Shown here: positions 16,096-24,412 of the stretch, one piece after another
Numbering within the stretch: position 1 is the first letter of the stretch
Layout of the letters: every line of letters begins with the position of its first letter
Source: an uncultured Acetobacteraceae bacterium
GTDB taxonomy: Bacteria > Pseudomonadota > Alphaproteobacteria > Acetobacterales > Acetobacteraceae
Direction of reading: 5' to 3'
NCBI GenBank assembly: GCA_902805625.1
Contig: CADCTL010000242.1
Span: forward strand, 1-37,582
Length of the DNA: 37,582 bases
The notes under the pieces: generated by a model
Databases searched by the model: none
What the model was told of the DNA's origin: nothing
Seen by the model: the letters and a program-made list of their open reading frames with translations, nothing else
Program-made: the position numbers and the translations under genes

Positions 16096-17889
16096 ATGTT
16101 CACCACCCGTCCCGAGATCGCCGGCACCTTCGGCGCCGTCGCCTCCACCCATTGGATCGCCAGCGGGGTGGGGATGGCGGTGCTGGAGCGCGGCGGCAAC
16201 GCCTTCGACGCGGCGGCGGCGGCGGGGTTCACCTTGCAGATCGTGGAGCCGCACCTGAACGGTCCGGGCGGCGACTGCCCCATCATCCTGCACAGCGAGC
16301 GGCTCGGCGCGCAGCAGGTGATCTGCGGCCAAGGGCCGGCGCCGCGCGGGCTGACGGTGGCGAAGCTGAAGGGCGAGTTGGGCCTCGACCTGGTGCCCGG
16401 CACCGGCCTGCTCCCCGCCCCCGTGCCGGGCGCCTTCGACGCCTGGGCGCTGATGCTGCGCGACCACGGCACCTGGAGCCTGCGGGACGTGCTCGGCTAC
16501 GCCATCGGTTACGCGCGGAGCGGGGCTCACATGGTGCCGCGCGTCGCGGCGACGGTGGAAACGGTGCGGCCGCTGTTCGAGAGCGCTTGGCCGACCTCGG
16601 CGGCGCTGTGGCTGCGCGGCGGGGGGCCGAAGCCGGGCGAACTCTACGCCAACCCCGTGCTGGCCGACACCTACGAGCGGGTGGTGCGGGAAGCCGAGGC
16701 GACGGGCGGTGGCCGGGAGCGGCAGATCGACGCGGCGCGGGACGCTTGGTACCGCGGCTTCGTCGCGGACGCCGTTGACCGCTTCTGCCGGACCACCGAG
16801 GCGCTCGACACCTCCGGCCGGCGCAACGCGGGGGTGCTGACCGGCGAAGACATGGCGGGGTGGCGGGCCGGGGTGGAGTCGCCGCTGGCGCGGGGCTACC
16901 GCGGCCGCCACACGGTGCTGAAGTGCGGGCCTTGGAGCCAGGGCCCGGCCATGTTGCAGACCCTGGCGTTGCTGGAGGGCTTCGACCTCGGCGCCACGGA
17001 TCCGGTCGGCACCGACTTCGTCCACTTCGTGACGGAGGCCATGAAGCTCGCCTTCGCCGACCGGGAAGCCTTTTACGGCGATCCGGACTTCGTGGACGTG
17101 CCGATGGAGACGCTGCTTTCGCCCGCTTACGCCGAGGCACGGCGCGCCCTGATCGGCGAGCGGGCCAGCTTGGAGTTCCGCCCCGGCAACCCGGACGGGC
17201 GGGCGCCGCGCACGGACTACGCCGCCGCCGTCCGCCGGGCCGAGGAGGTGGCGATGGCGGCCGGGACGGGCGAGCCCACCGTGTCGCGGTTGGGCGCTTC
17301 GGGCGGGGACACCTGCCACGTGGATGTCATCGATCGCTGGGGCAACATGGTGAGCGCGACGCCCTCCGCGGGGTGGCTGCAATCCTCGCCGGCCATCCCG
17401 GAACTCGGCTTCTGCCTCGGTTCGCGCTGCCAGATGTTCTGGCTGGACGAGGATTTGCCGAACGGCCTCAAGCCCGGGAAGCGGCCGCGCACCACCCTTT
17501 CGCCTTCCATGGTGCTGCGCGACGACGGCAAGCCTTGGATGAGCTTCGGCACGCCGGGCGGCGAGCAGCAGGACCAGTGGCAGCCCATCATGCTGGCGCG
17601 GATGGTGGACCACCGCTTCACGATCCAGCAGGCGATCGACCTGCCGGCCTTCCACAGCGAGCATTGGGTCAGCTCCTTCTGGCCGCGTGGCGCCAAGCCG
17701 GGGAAGCTGGTGCTGGAAGGCCGCTTCGCGCCGGAGGTTCTGGAAGCGTTGCAGGGCCGCGGGCACCGGGCGGAGATGGGCGGCGAGTGGTCCGAAGGGC
17801 GGCTCACGGGCGCGCGGCGCGAGGCGGACGGGCAGATCTTCGCCGGCGCCAATCCGCGCGGGATGCAAGGCTACGCGGTGGGGCGTTGA
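16096..17889 (+). CDS. Gamma-glutamyltransferase family protein (Ntn hydrolase)
   Basis: A 597-residue GGT-family proenzyme. These enzymes self-cleave before a threonine, which becomes the N-terminal nucleophile of the small subunit. The predicted cleavage site is before Thr406 in GGDTCHVDVIDRWGNMVS. The N-terminal part has STHWIASGVGMAVLERGGNAFDAA, LQIVEPHLNGPGGDCPI and GTGLLPAPVPGAFDAW, all typical. No signal peptide is seen, so it is probably cytosolic, unlike periplasmic GGT. Some GGT-like proteins are cephalosporin acylases or oxamate amidohydrolases, and the substrate is not readable here. A GGGAGAGAAG ribosome site precedes ATG 16096. A second, distinct GGT paralogue lies at 29318-30931. 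Confidence 0.9.
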   Translation: MFTTRPEIAGTFGAVASTHWIASGVGMAVLERGGNAFDAAAAAGFTLQIVEPHLNGPGGDCPIILHSERLGAQQVICGQGPAPRGLTVAKLKGELGLDLVPGTGLLPAPVPGAFDAWALMLRDHGTWSLRDVLGYAIGYARSGAHMVPRVAATVETVRPLFESAWPTSAALWLRGGGPKPGELYANPVLADTYERVVREAEATGGGRERQIDAARDAWYRGFVADAVDRFCRTTEALDTSGRRNAGVLTGEDMAGWRAGVESPLARGYRGRHTVLKCGPWSQGPAMLQTLALLEGFDLGATDPVGTDFVHFVTEAMKLAFADREAFYGDPDFVDVPMETLLSPAYAEARRALIGERASLEFRPGNPDGRAPRTDYAAAVRRAEEVAMAAGTGEPTVSRLGASGGDTCHVDVIDRWGNMVSATPSAGWLQSSPAIPELGFCLGSRCQMFWLDEDLPNGLKPGKRPRTTLSPSMVLRDDGKPWMSFGTPGGEQQDQWQPIMLARMVDHRFTIQQAIDLPAFHSEHWVSSFWPRGAKPGKLVLEGRFAPEVLEALQGRGHRAEMGGEWSEGRLTGARREADGQIFAGANPRGMQGYAVGR

Positions 17890-17891
17890 GG

Positions 17892-18281
17892 GTGGCGGTG
17901 CTGCGGGTCCTCCCTCTGTTGCTGGTCCTGGCCGTCGCCGCCGGCGGCTGCCAGCGCGAGAAGTCCCCCCTGGTGGTCGCCATGGAGCCGCGGCCGAACC
18001 CGCCGGTGTTCAAGCCGCCCGACAACCCGCGCGAGCGGCTGCGGCAGAACCGTTGGCTCGCCCAGTTCTGGGAAGAGTTGACGCCCTCGCAGCGCCGTCG
18101 CGTGGAAGCGCGGATGCGGCGCTCGCAGCCGCCCATCGCCTCGAATCAGGAAGGCGCCGGCTTGGCCTGGGACGCGCTCGGGCTCGCCGAACGGGACCGG
18201 CTGGTGTTCGGCGGCGCCGGGTCCGTCCGCCCCGCCACCACGGTCGGCGCGGAGGCGGCCGGCCCGCCTCCCTCGCCTTGA
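17892..18281 (+). CDS. Small putative lipoprotein
   Basis: A 129-residue protein starting with GTG 17892, 2 nt after the preceding stop. The N-terminus MAVLRVLPLLLVLAVAAGGC is a lipoprotein-type signal with a lipobox-like AGGC, Cys20 being the likely lipidated residue. The mature part has a proline-rich stretch, then a charged helical region (RERLRQNRWLAQFWEELTPSQRRRVEARMRR) and a Gly/Pro-rich tail. I recognise no family. It is probably co-transcribed with the GGT-like gene and is convergent with the long gene at 18289, with only 7 nt between. A TTG at 17886 is an alternative start. Confidence 0.75.
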   Translation: MAVLRVLPLLLVLAVAAGGCQREKSPLVVAMEPRPNPPVFKPPDNPRERLRQNRWLAQFWEELTPSQRRRVEARMRRSQPPIASNQEGAGLAWDALGLAERDRLVFGGAGSVRPATTVGAEAAGPPPSP

Positions 18282-18288
18282 GGAACCG

Positions 18289-20200
18289 CTAGCCGATCGG
18301 GCTGGAGTCGGTGATGCCGAAGCCCTGCGGCCCTTCGCGCTCGAAGGTGGCGGTGGCGCCGGCGACCGTCGCGCCGTTGTAGGTGGCGCCCTCCAGGTAG
18401 AGATTGCGGTCGGCGGCCGGGGAGCCGCCGTAGGCGTCGTTGAGGAAGTTGATCGAGACGCTGTGGCTGCCCGGGGCGAAATCGCCGCGCACCGTCACCG
18501 CGTCCGACGCCCCGCCGCCCCGGAGCGCCTGCGCCGTGAGGACGCCCCCGATCTGCGTGCCGTCCACGCTGACGGTGTACTGCGCGCTGCCTTGGTAGGC
18601 GTCCTGCGTGACGCGCAGCACCAGCGCGTCGGAGCCGGCGCCGACCGTCGTGGTCGCGCCGCCGGACGGCGGCGGCGTGCCGGCCTCCGTGAAGCCGAAG
18701 CTCTCGGGACCGGAGGATTCGAGCGAGAGCGCCGCCCCGCCCACCGCCGAACCGTTGTAGGTGGCGCCCTCCACATAGAGGTTGCGGTCGGTGGTCGCCG
18801 TGCCGCCGTAGGCGTCGTTGAGGAAGTTCACCGTGACGGTGTGGGCGCCGGGCGCGAAGTCGCCGAGGACGTTGACCGTGTCGGTCGCGCCGCTGCCGCG
18901 GAGCGCCGCCGCGGTCAGGGTGCCGTTGATCTGCACGCCGTCCACGCTCACCGTGTACTGGGCGCTGCCTTGGTAAGCGTCCTGCGACACGCGCAGCACC
19001 AGCGTGTCGGGACCGCTGCCGATGGTGGCGGTGGAGCCGCCCGGCGGCGGGGGCGCGCCGGCCTCCGTGAAGCCGAAGCTCTCGGGACCGGAGGATTCGA
19101 GCGAGAGCGCCGCCCCGGCCACCGTCGCACCGTTGTAGGTGGCGCTTTCCACGTACAGGTTGCGGTCCGTCGTCACGGTGCCGCCATAGGCGTCGTTGAG
19201 GAAGTTCACCGTCGCGGTGTGGCTGCCGGGCGCGAAGTCGCCCCGCACCGTGACGGTGTCGGTTCCGCCGCTGCCGCGCAGCGCCGACGCGGTCAGCGTG
19301 CCGTTGATCTGGACGCCGTCCACGCTGACGGTGAACTGCGCGGAGCCTTGGTAGGCGTCTTGCGAAATCCGCAGCACCAGCCTGTCGGGCCCGGTGCCGA
19401 TGGTGGTCGAAGTCGGGCCGCCGCCACCCGGCGGCGTCCCGGCCTCGGTGAAACCGAAGCTCACCGGGCCGGCGGACTCCAGCGAGCGCGCCGCGTCGGT
19501 GATGGCCGCGCCGTTGTAGGTGGCGCCCTCCAGGTAGAGGTTGCGGTCGGTGGTCGTCGTGCCGCCGTAGGCGTCGTTGAGGAAGTTGACGGTGGCCGTG
19601 TGGCTGCTGCCCGGCGCGAAATCGCCGAGCACGGTGACTGTGTCGGCTTCCCCGCTGCCGCGGAGCGCCGACGCGGTCAGCGTCCCGTTGATCTGCACGC
19701 CGTCCACGCTGACGGTGAACTGCGCCGGACCGTTGTAGGCGTCTTGCGAAATGCGCAGCACCAGCGCGTCCGGGCCGCTGCCGATGGTGGTCGAGGTCGG
19801 GCCCCCGCCGCCCGGAGGCGGCGCGCCGGTGTCCGTGAAGCCGAAGCTGGACGGGCCGGAAGACTCCAAGGAGCGCGGCGCGCCGCCCACCGCGGCGCCG
19901 TTGTAGGTGGCGCTTTCCACGTACAGGTTGCGGTCTGCCGCCGGCGAGCCGCCGTAGGCGTCGTTGAGGAAATCGACGGTCGCCGTGTGGCTGCCCGGCC
20001 CCCAGTCACCGAGCACGGTGACGGTGTCGGTTCCGCCGCTGCCGCGCAGCGCCGACGCGGTCAGGGTGCCGTTGACCTGCACGCCGTCCACGCTGACGGT
20101 GAACAGCGCCGAGCCCTGGTACGCGTCCTGCGACACGCGCAGCACCAGCGCGTCCGGGCCGCTGCCGATGGTGGTCGAGGTCGGGCCGCCTCCGGGCGGC
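18289..20200 (-). repeat. Five in-frame tandem repeats of about 375 bp (CBM60-like modules)
   Basis: The 3' half of the gene consists of five direct repeats with a period of 373-384 bp, separated by Gly/Pro linkers. Copies 3 and 4 share long identical runs, for example around 18683 and 19061, exactly 378 bp (126 codons) apart. The terminal copy (18289 to about 18650) is the most divergent. High identity at DNA level suggests recent duplication and possible copy-number change or assembly collapse. Confidence 0.9.
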
Positions 20201-21939
20201 GGCGGGGGCGGCGGGCCTCCGCTGATTTCGAGGCGGCCGATCTGGCCGGCGACGATGTCGGCGTAGTACACGTAACCATTCGGGCCTTGGACGAAGTCGA
20301 TCGGCACCGCGTCGCCGCCCTGGTACAGGAATTTCAACGAGGTCCGGTCGTTCACATCGACCGTGTAGACCTCGCGCCCGGAGAAATCCGTGAAGAAGAA
20401 GTCGTCTCGGAAGGCCGATGGGTACACGCCCCCGGTGTAGATCGCGTCTCCCCCGGTGATCGCCTGCACCTGGAAGCCCGGGTCGGAGCTGTTGTGGGAG
20501 AACGCGCGGAACGCCGGCGTGATCTCGATGTCGTCCCTGTCGACCGCGTCGTAGAACGCGCGGGCGGAGTCGAAATCGCGGTAGTTCGGCGTTTCCAGCA
20601 GCTCGCCGCCGTCGCCGCCTTCGTAGTAGGGCCAGCCGAAGTTGGCCCCCGGCCCCCCGAGCTTGATCATCTCGTAGGAGTTCCAGCCGGTGTCGGTCAT
20701 GAACAGCCGGCCTTCCTCGTCGAAGGCCGTCGAGAACGCGTTGCGCAGGCCGTACTGCCACACCTTGGCGCGGTTGGTGTCGAGCGAGGCGCCCGTGCCC
20801 GCGAAGGGGTTGTCTGTCAGGCCCCGGCCGGTGATCGGGTCGATCCGGAGGATCTTGCCCGCGAGGCTGTCGAGCGACTGCACGTCCGGCGTCCGCGGGT
20901 CGGCGTAGTCGAAGGCCGTGCCGTCTCCAACCGAGACGAAGAGCGCGCCGTCCGGCCCGAAGGTCAGGGCCCCTCCCGCGTGGGAGGCGGAGTCCACCTT
21001 GATGTAGTCCTGCTTGAAGCCGTCGATGACGGCCTGCGAGGGCGCGCTCGTGTTGATGTACCGCTCCGACGACGTGTCGCCCGCGAAGGCCGGGCTGGTG
21101 AAGTCGTCCCAGCCGCCGCCGCTGATGTCTTCGAGCGAGCGCCCCGCCCTCCCCGCGAGGACGACCTCGCTCCCCGGCACGACGGTGGTGTACCCGGTCG
21201 CCGCGTTGGCGGTGAACCGCAGCACCTGGGCGTAGCGGTTGCCGGCGCCGTCCAGGCCCGCGTTCCCGCTGAGATCGGCCGCGCCGCCGGGATCGACGAC
21301 GACGAAGGCGTAGATGTACGGATTGTTCGTGAAATCCGGGTGCAGGGCGATGTCCATCAGGCCGCGGTCCTGGTGCGAGTTCACCCGGTCGCGGATGTCG
21401 AGGACGACGCTGCTCGCGCCGGTGGTGATGTCGGCGACCCGGATGATCCCGACCTTTTCCGCCACGTAGACGCGGGAGGCGTTAACCGGCGAGAATTCGA
21501 ATTTAATTGGCTGGTCGAGGCCGCCCACGACGGGGACCTGCCTGACATCGTAGTCCGAGGAGAGCGGCGGTTCCGGGTCGGGCGGGACGGCCGGCGTTTC
21601 GTTGTCGAGGATGGAGATCCGCGACGTGCGCGGCGCCCAGAGGGTTCCCCCCTCGACGTTGACCAGCGAGAAGACGAAGAGTTCGGTGTCCTCCCCCAGC
21701 GTGTCGTCCAGCAATTGGATGGGGACCGACACCTCCGCCGCGCCGGGCGGCATCGTGACCGTGCCGAAGCCCCCCACGAAATCCTGTCCCGCGACCGCGG
21801 TGTCGCCCGTGACGCCGTAGGTTATCCTCACGGTGTCGTCCAACGACCCGTTGCGGGTGATGCGCTCCGTCACGGAGCCCGCCCTCTCGTCCACCCGCAA
21901 CTCGGTGTCGGCAAGGAAGATCGTGCTGTTTACAGCCAC
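18289..21939 (-). CDS. Calx-beta / PQQ sugar dehydrogenase / five CBM60-like repeats
   Basis: A 1216-residue multidomain protein. Residues about 5-110 resemble a Calx-beta domain (DTELRVDERAG, AGQDFVGGFGTVTMPPG, ISILDNE). Residues about 130-580 are a soluble glucose/sorbosone dehydrogenase six-blade propeller, which uses PQQ and calcium to oxidise sugars. Markers are SHQDRGLMDIALHPDF, SHAGGALTFGPDGALFVSVGD (His320 is the probable general base), YGLRNAFSTAFD and NFGWPYYEGGDGG. Five tandem repeats of about 120 residues follow (about 590, 718, 846, 971 and 1096 to the end). They have the pattern DALVLRVSQDAYQGSAQFTVSVDG, broken here into overlapping motifs, and LNDAYGG-x-DRNLY, like calcium-dependent CBM60. 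No Sec signal is visible, so a type I route is possible. The start is GTG 21939. Confidence 0.85.
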   Translation of the reverse strand: MAVNSTIFLADTELRVDERAGSVTERITRNGSLDDTVRITYGVTGDTAVAGQDFVGGFGTVTMPPGAAEVSVPIQLLDDTLGEDTELFVFSLVNVEGGTLWAPRTSRISILDNETPAVPPDPEPPLSSDYDVRQVPVVGGLDQPIKFEFSPVNASRVYVAEKVGIIRVADITTGASSVVLDIRDRVNSHQDRGLMDIALHPDFTNNPYIYAFVVVDPGGAADLSGNAGLDGAGNRYAQVLRFTANAATGYTTVVPGSEVVLAGRAGRSLEDISGGGWDDFTSPAFAGDTSSERYINTSAPSQAVIDGFKQDYIKVDSASHAGGALTFGPDGALFVSVGDGTAFDYADPRTPDVQSLDSLAGKILRIDPITGRGLTDNPFAGTGASLDTNRAKVWQYGLRNAFSTAFDEEGRLFMTDTGWNSYEMIKLGGPGANFGWPYYEGGDGGELLETPNYRDFDSARAFYDAVDRDDIEITPAFRAFSHNSSDPGFQVQAITGGDAIYTGGVYPSAFRDDFFFTDFSGREVYTVDVNDRTSLKFLYQGGDAVPIDFVQGPNGYVYYADIVAGQIGRLEISGGPPPPPPPGGGPTSTTIGSGPDALVLRVSQDAYQGSALFTVSVDGVQVNGTLTASALRGSGGTDTVTVLGDWGPGSHTATVDFLNDAYGGSPAADRNLYVESATYNGAAVGGAPRSLESSGPSSFGFTDTGAPPPGGGGPTSTTIGSGPDALVLRISQDAYNGPAQFTVSVDGVQINGTLTASALRGSGEADTVTVLGDFAPGSSHTATVNFLNDAYGGTTTTDRNLYLEGATYNGAAITDAARSLESAGPVSFGFTEAGTPPGGGGPTSTTIGTGPDRLVLRISQDAYQGSAQFTVSVDGVQINGTLTASALRGSGGTDTVTVRGDFAPGSHTATVNFLNDAYGGTVTTDRNLYVESATYNGATVAGAALSLESSGPESFGFTEAGAPPPPGGSTATIGSGPDTLVLRVSQDAYQGSAQYTVSVDGVQINGTLTAAALRGSGATDTVNVLGDFAPGAHTVTVNFLNDAYGGTATTDRNLYVEGATYNGSAVGGAALSLESSGPESFGFTEAGTPPPSGGATTTVGAGSDALVLRVTQDAYQGSAQYTVSVDGTQIGGVLTAQALRGGGASDAVTVRGDFAPGSHSVSINFLNDAYGGSPAADRNLYLEGATYNGATVAGATATFEREGPQGFGITDSSPIG

Positions 21940-22302
21940 GGAATATCTCGCTTGTAACTGTTAATGTCTTTTGCGTGATTGGCATAACAAGCGGGACGGG
22001 GACGTGTCTTTTATTTTATCGGTAACATTGATCACAAGTTTCGTTACTTGACATCTAAGCTTCTGTACTTCTGGTTGCAGTAATAGTGCTTGCAATCGCG
22101 CCGCAGTGAGCGGCGCACCTCACCAGCATCCGTGGCGTTGCCGCGGCTGGACGCGACCTTGCCGCCGCGAGCGTCACGGACGGCCTTTACCAAACAGTCG
22201 GGACTGCACCCGCATGGGTGTCAACCACACCCCAGACAGCTCGTCTCCTGCAACTCCCTGGCGCTTCGTGCGCGCGATGCCGGACGCTCGCGGGCGTTTG
22301 GA
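21940..22302. other. AT-rich intergenic island with no gene seen
   Basis: About 21945-22095 is strikingly AT-rich (roughly 40% G+C by eye) against more than 70% around it. It should hold the promoter of the minus-strand gene starting at 21939, but I find no convincing -35/-10 pair. It contains repeated GTAAC/GTTA sites (near 21955, 22021 and 22043) and a TGATCA palindrome. A perfect 7-bp hairpin with a 5-nt loop lies at 22098-22116. The GC-rich part 22117-22302 shows no credible gene and is the 3' side of the minus-strand gene ending at 22303. Confidence 0.6.
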
Positions 22303-24072
22303 TCAGCGCGGGCGCGGCCCGGTCCGCCGCGGTTCCGGGCTGCGGGCCGGCTGCATCGGCGAAGCCGCTTCCGGAGCGGCGGCGCCCTCCGCCGCGCGCC
22401 GCGCTTGTTCGCGCAGCTGCGCGACCGTGGAGCGGTTGGTGATCTGCTCCGGGTCGGTGCGGAGCTCGATCAGCGCCGGCTTGCCGCTGGCGCGGGCGCG
22501 CTCGAAGGCGGGCAGGAGGTCGTCCGTGCGCTCCACCACCTCGCCGTGGCCGCCGAAGCTCTCGATGAAGCGCGCGAAGTCCGGGTTGGTCAGGGCGGTG
22601 CCGGAGACGCGGCCGGGGAAGGTCTTTTCCTGGTGCATCCGGATGGTGCCGTACATCTGGTTGTTGAACACCAGCACGATGGGCGCGACCGAGTGGTGGA
22701 AGGCGGTGGCGATCTCCTGCCCCGTCATCAGCATCCCGCCGTCGCCGACGAAGCACACCACGCAGCGGTCGGGATGCACGATGGCGGCGCCGATCGCGGC
22801 CGGCACGCCGTAGCCCATGGCGCCGTTGGTGGGGCCGAGGAAGTCCTGCCGCTCGCCCACGTGCATGAAGCGGGTAGGCCAGGTGGCGAAGTTGCCGGCG
22901 TCGGTCGTGAAGATCGTGTCGGGCGGCAGCGCCTTCTCCAGCGCCTGCAACGCGCGGGCGACGTCTAGCGGGCCGCCGACCTCGGGCGCCGCGGCTTGCG
23001 CCTCGCGGGCCGCGCGCAGCTCGCGCGTCCAGCCGGACCAGGGCGGGTCGGCGACCGGCGCGGCGGCTCGAGCGGCGGCGGCGAAGGCGTTGAGGTCGGA
23101 GGTGATGCCCAACGCCGGGCGGTACACGCGGCCGATCTCGGCCTGGTCCTGGTGGACCTGCACGATCGGCGTGGCGCCGGCCATGTCGAGCAGGGTGTAG
23201 CCCTGGCTCACCGGCTCGCCCATGCGGGTGCCGAGCGCGAGGAACAGGTCGCACTCCTTGGCCTTGGACACCAGGGTCGCGTCGGCGCCGACGCCCAAGT
23301 CGCCCACGAAGTTCGGCGAGGTGCCGTCGAACAAGCCTTGGCGGCGGAAGGACACGGCGACGGGCAGGTCGTTGGCGAGGAGGAAGTCGCGGATGGCGGC
23401 GCGGCCCGCGGCGCTCCAACCGCTGCCGCCGAGCACGGCGAAGGGCCGCTGCGCCCGGCCCAGCATCTCCATCATCGCCGGCACCGCTTCCGGCGCGGGG
23501 TGGGGCGGCAGGACGCGCGCCGGGCCGATGTCCGGCACCGAGGCCATCTCGCGCTGCATCTCTTCCGAGATGGCCACGACCACCGGGCCGGGGCGGCCGC
23601 TGGTCGCCACGTCGAAGGCGTGCGCCATCAGCTCGGGGATGCGCGCGGCGTCGTCGATCTGCGTCACCCACTTGGCGAGCGGCGCGAACATCTTGCGGTA
23701 GTCCACCTCCTGGAAGGACTCGCGGTCGGTTTCCTCGAAGGGGATCTGGCCGATCAGCAGCACCAGCGGCGTCGAGTCCTGGAAGGCGACGTGGACGCCG
23801 ATGGCCGCGTGGCAGGCGCCGGGGCCCCGCGTGACGATGGCGACGCCGGGCTTGCCCGTCAGCTTGCCGTAGGCCTCCGCCATGTGGACGGCGCCGGCCT
23901 CGAAGCGGCAGGTGACGAGCTGGATGCGGTTGCGCTGCGCGTACAGGCCGTCCAGCAGGTCGAGGTAGCTCTCGCCCGGCACGCAGAAGGCGTGGGTCAC
24001 GCCCTGCGCCACCAGCGCGTCCGCCAGCAGCTTGCCGCCGGGGCGCTGCGGCGCCCGCTTTCCGTCCGTCAT
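22303..24072 (-). CDS. ThDP-dependent enzyme, acetolactate synthase large-subunit-like
   Basis: A 589-residue protein with the three-domain layout of the acetolactate synthase / benzoylformate decarboxylase family. The catalytic glutamate is Glu58 in TCRFEAGAVHMAEAYGKLTG. The N-terminal Pyr domain (about 12-180) has VTRGPGACHAAIGVHVAFQDSTPLVLL. The middle domain is about 195-330. The C-terminal PP domain binds ThDP-Mg through the GDG at 443-445 with a following FNNQ. The real biosynthetic IlvB has a regulatory partner IlvN, which is absent here, so a related decarboxylase or ligase is equally possible. A strong GGAGGAG ribosome site precedes ATG 24072. The C-terminal 40 residues are Ala/Pro/Arg-rich and atypical. 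Confidence 0.88.
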   Translation of the reverse strand: MTDGKRAPQRPGGKLLADALVAQGVTHAFCVPGESYLDLLDGLYAQRNRIQLVTCRFEAGAVHMAEAYGKLTGKPGVAIVTRGPGACHAAIGVHVAFQDSTPLVLLIGQIPFEETDRESFQEVDYRKMFAPLAKWVTQIDDAARIPELMAHAFDVATSGRPGPVVVAISEEMQREMASVPDIGPARVLPPHPAPEAVPAMMEMLGRAQRPFAVLGGSGWSAAGRAAIRDFLLANDLPVAVSFRRQGLFDGTSPNFVGDLGVGADATLVSKAKECDLFLALGTRMGEPVSQGYTLLDMAGATPIVQVHQDQAEIGRVYRPALGITSDLNAFAAAARAAAPVADPPWSGWTRELRAAREAQAAAPEVGGPLDVARALQALEKALPPDTIFTTDAGNFATWPTRFMHVGERQDFLGPTNGAMGYGVPAAIGAAIVHPDRCVVCFVGDGGMLMTGQEIATAFHHSVAPIVLVFNNQMYGTIRMHQEKTFPGRVSGTALTNPDFARFIESFGGHGEVVERTDDLLPAFERARASGKPALIELRTDPEQITNRSTVAQLREQARRAAEGAAAPEAASPMQPARSPEPRRTGPRPR

Positions 24073-24124
24073 CCGCTGCGCTCCTCCGTTCCCGGCAGCG
24101 TACCGCGCGGGCGGCGCCGCGTCA

Positions 24125-24412
24125 TCAGAGGTGGCGGCCGCGCTCCATGATCTCCAGCGCGTAAGCGCGGTAGCTCATGCCGAGCGCTTCGGCGCGCGCG
24201 AGGCGGCGCAGGGCGATCTCGCGCGGCGGCGTCTTCCAGGCGCGGCGGTGCGCGCGGCGCCAGCACCAGTCGCGCCAGCCGCCGTCGGCCGGCTCCTCGT
24301 CGTCCAGCGGCGGCCCGCCGTTGTGGCCGAAGGGCAGCGGCGGCTTCGGCGCGGCGGCGCCCTGCCCGTCCCGGTGCCGCAGCAGGTTGGAGCGCCGGCG
24401 CGACGCGCTCAT
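24125..24412 (-). CDS. Conserved small protein with HNGGPPL motif
   Basis: A 95-residue basic protein of unknown function. Notable blocks are PFGHNGGPPLDDEE in the middle, a Trp-rich WRDWCWRRAHRRAWKT, and a C-terminal RRLARAEALGMSYRAYALEI helix pair ending ERGRHL. I have the impression that similar small proteins with the HNGGPPL block are widespread in Alphaproteobacteria, but no function comes to mind. The ATG at 24412 overlaps the stop of the upstream ABC ATPase gene by 4 nt, indicating coupled translation. The gene for the ThDP enzyme follows 52 nt downstream. There is no signal peptide or membrane segment. Confidence 0.72.
   Translation of the reverse strand: MSASRRRSNLLRHRDGQGAAAPKPPLPFGHNGGPPLDDEEPADGGWRDWCWRRAHRRAWKTPPREIALRRLARAEALGMSYRAYALEIMERGRHL

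Noticed and set aside
18289-20200. CRISPR array or intergenic tandem repeat
   Set aside because: The repeats are about 375 bp, in frame and encode similar protein modules, so they are coding repeats.
18463-21957. Very long plus-strand open frame opposite the dehydrogenase-CBM gene
   Set aside because: The translation is Arg/Gly/Val/His-rich and mirrors the five repeats of the real minus-strand gene. The minus-strand frame has clear enzyme motifs.
22020-22035. CRP-like site (TGTGA-N6-TTACC on the minus strand) upstream of the dehydrogenase gene
   Set aside because: Only one half-site matches well and no promoter could be placed relative to it, so the match is too weak to call.
22106-22813. 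Plus-strand open frame running from the AT-rich island into the ThDP-enzyme region
   Set aside because: Most of it is antisense to the C-terminus of the ThDP enzyme, and composition is Arg/Ser/Pro-rich without any motif or ribosome site.
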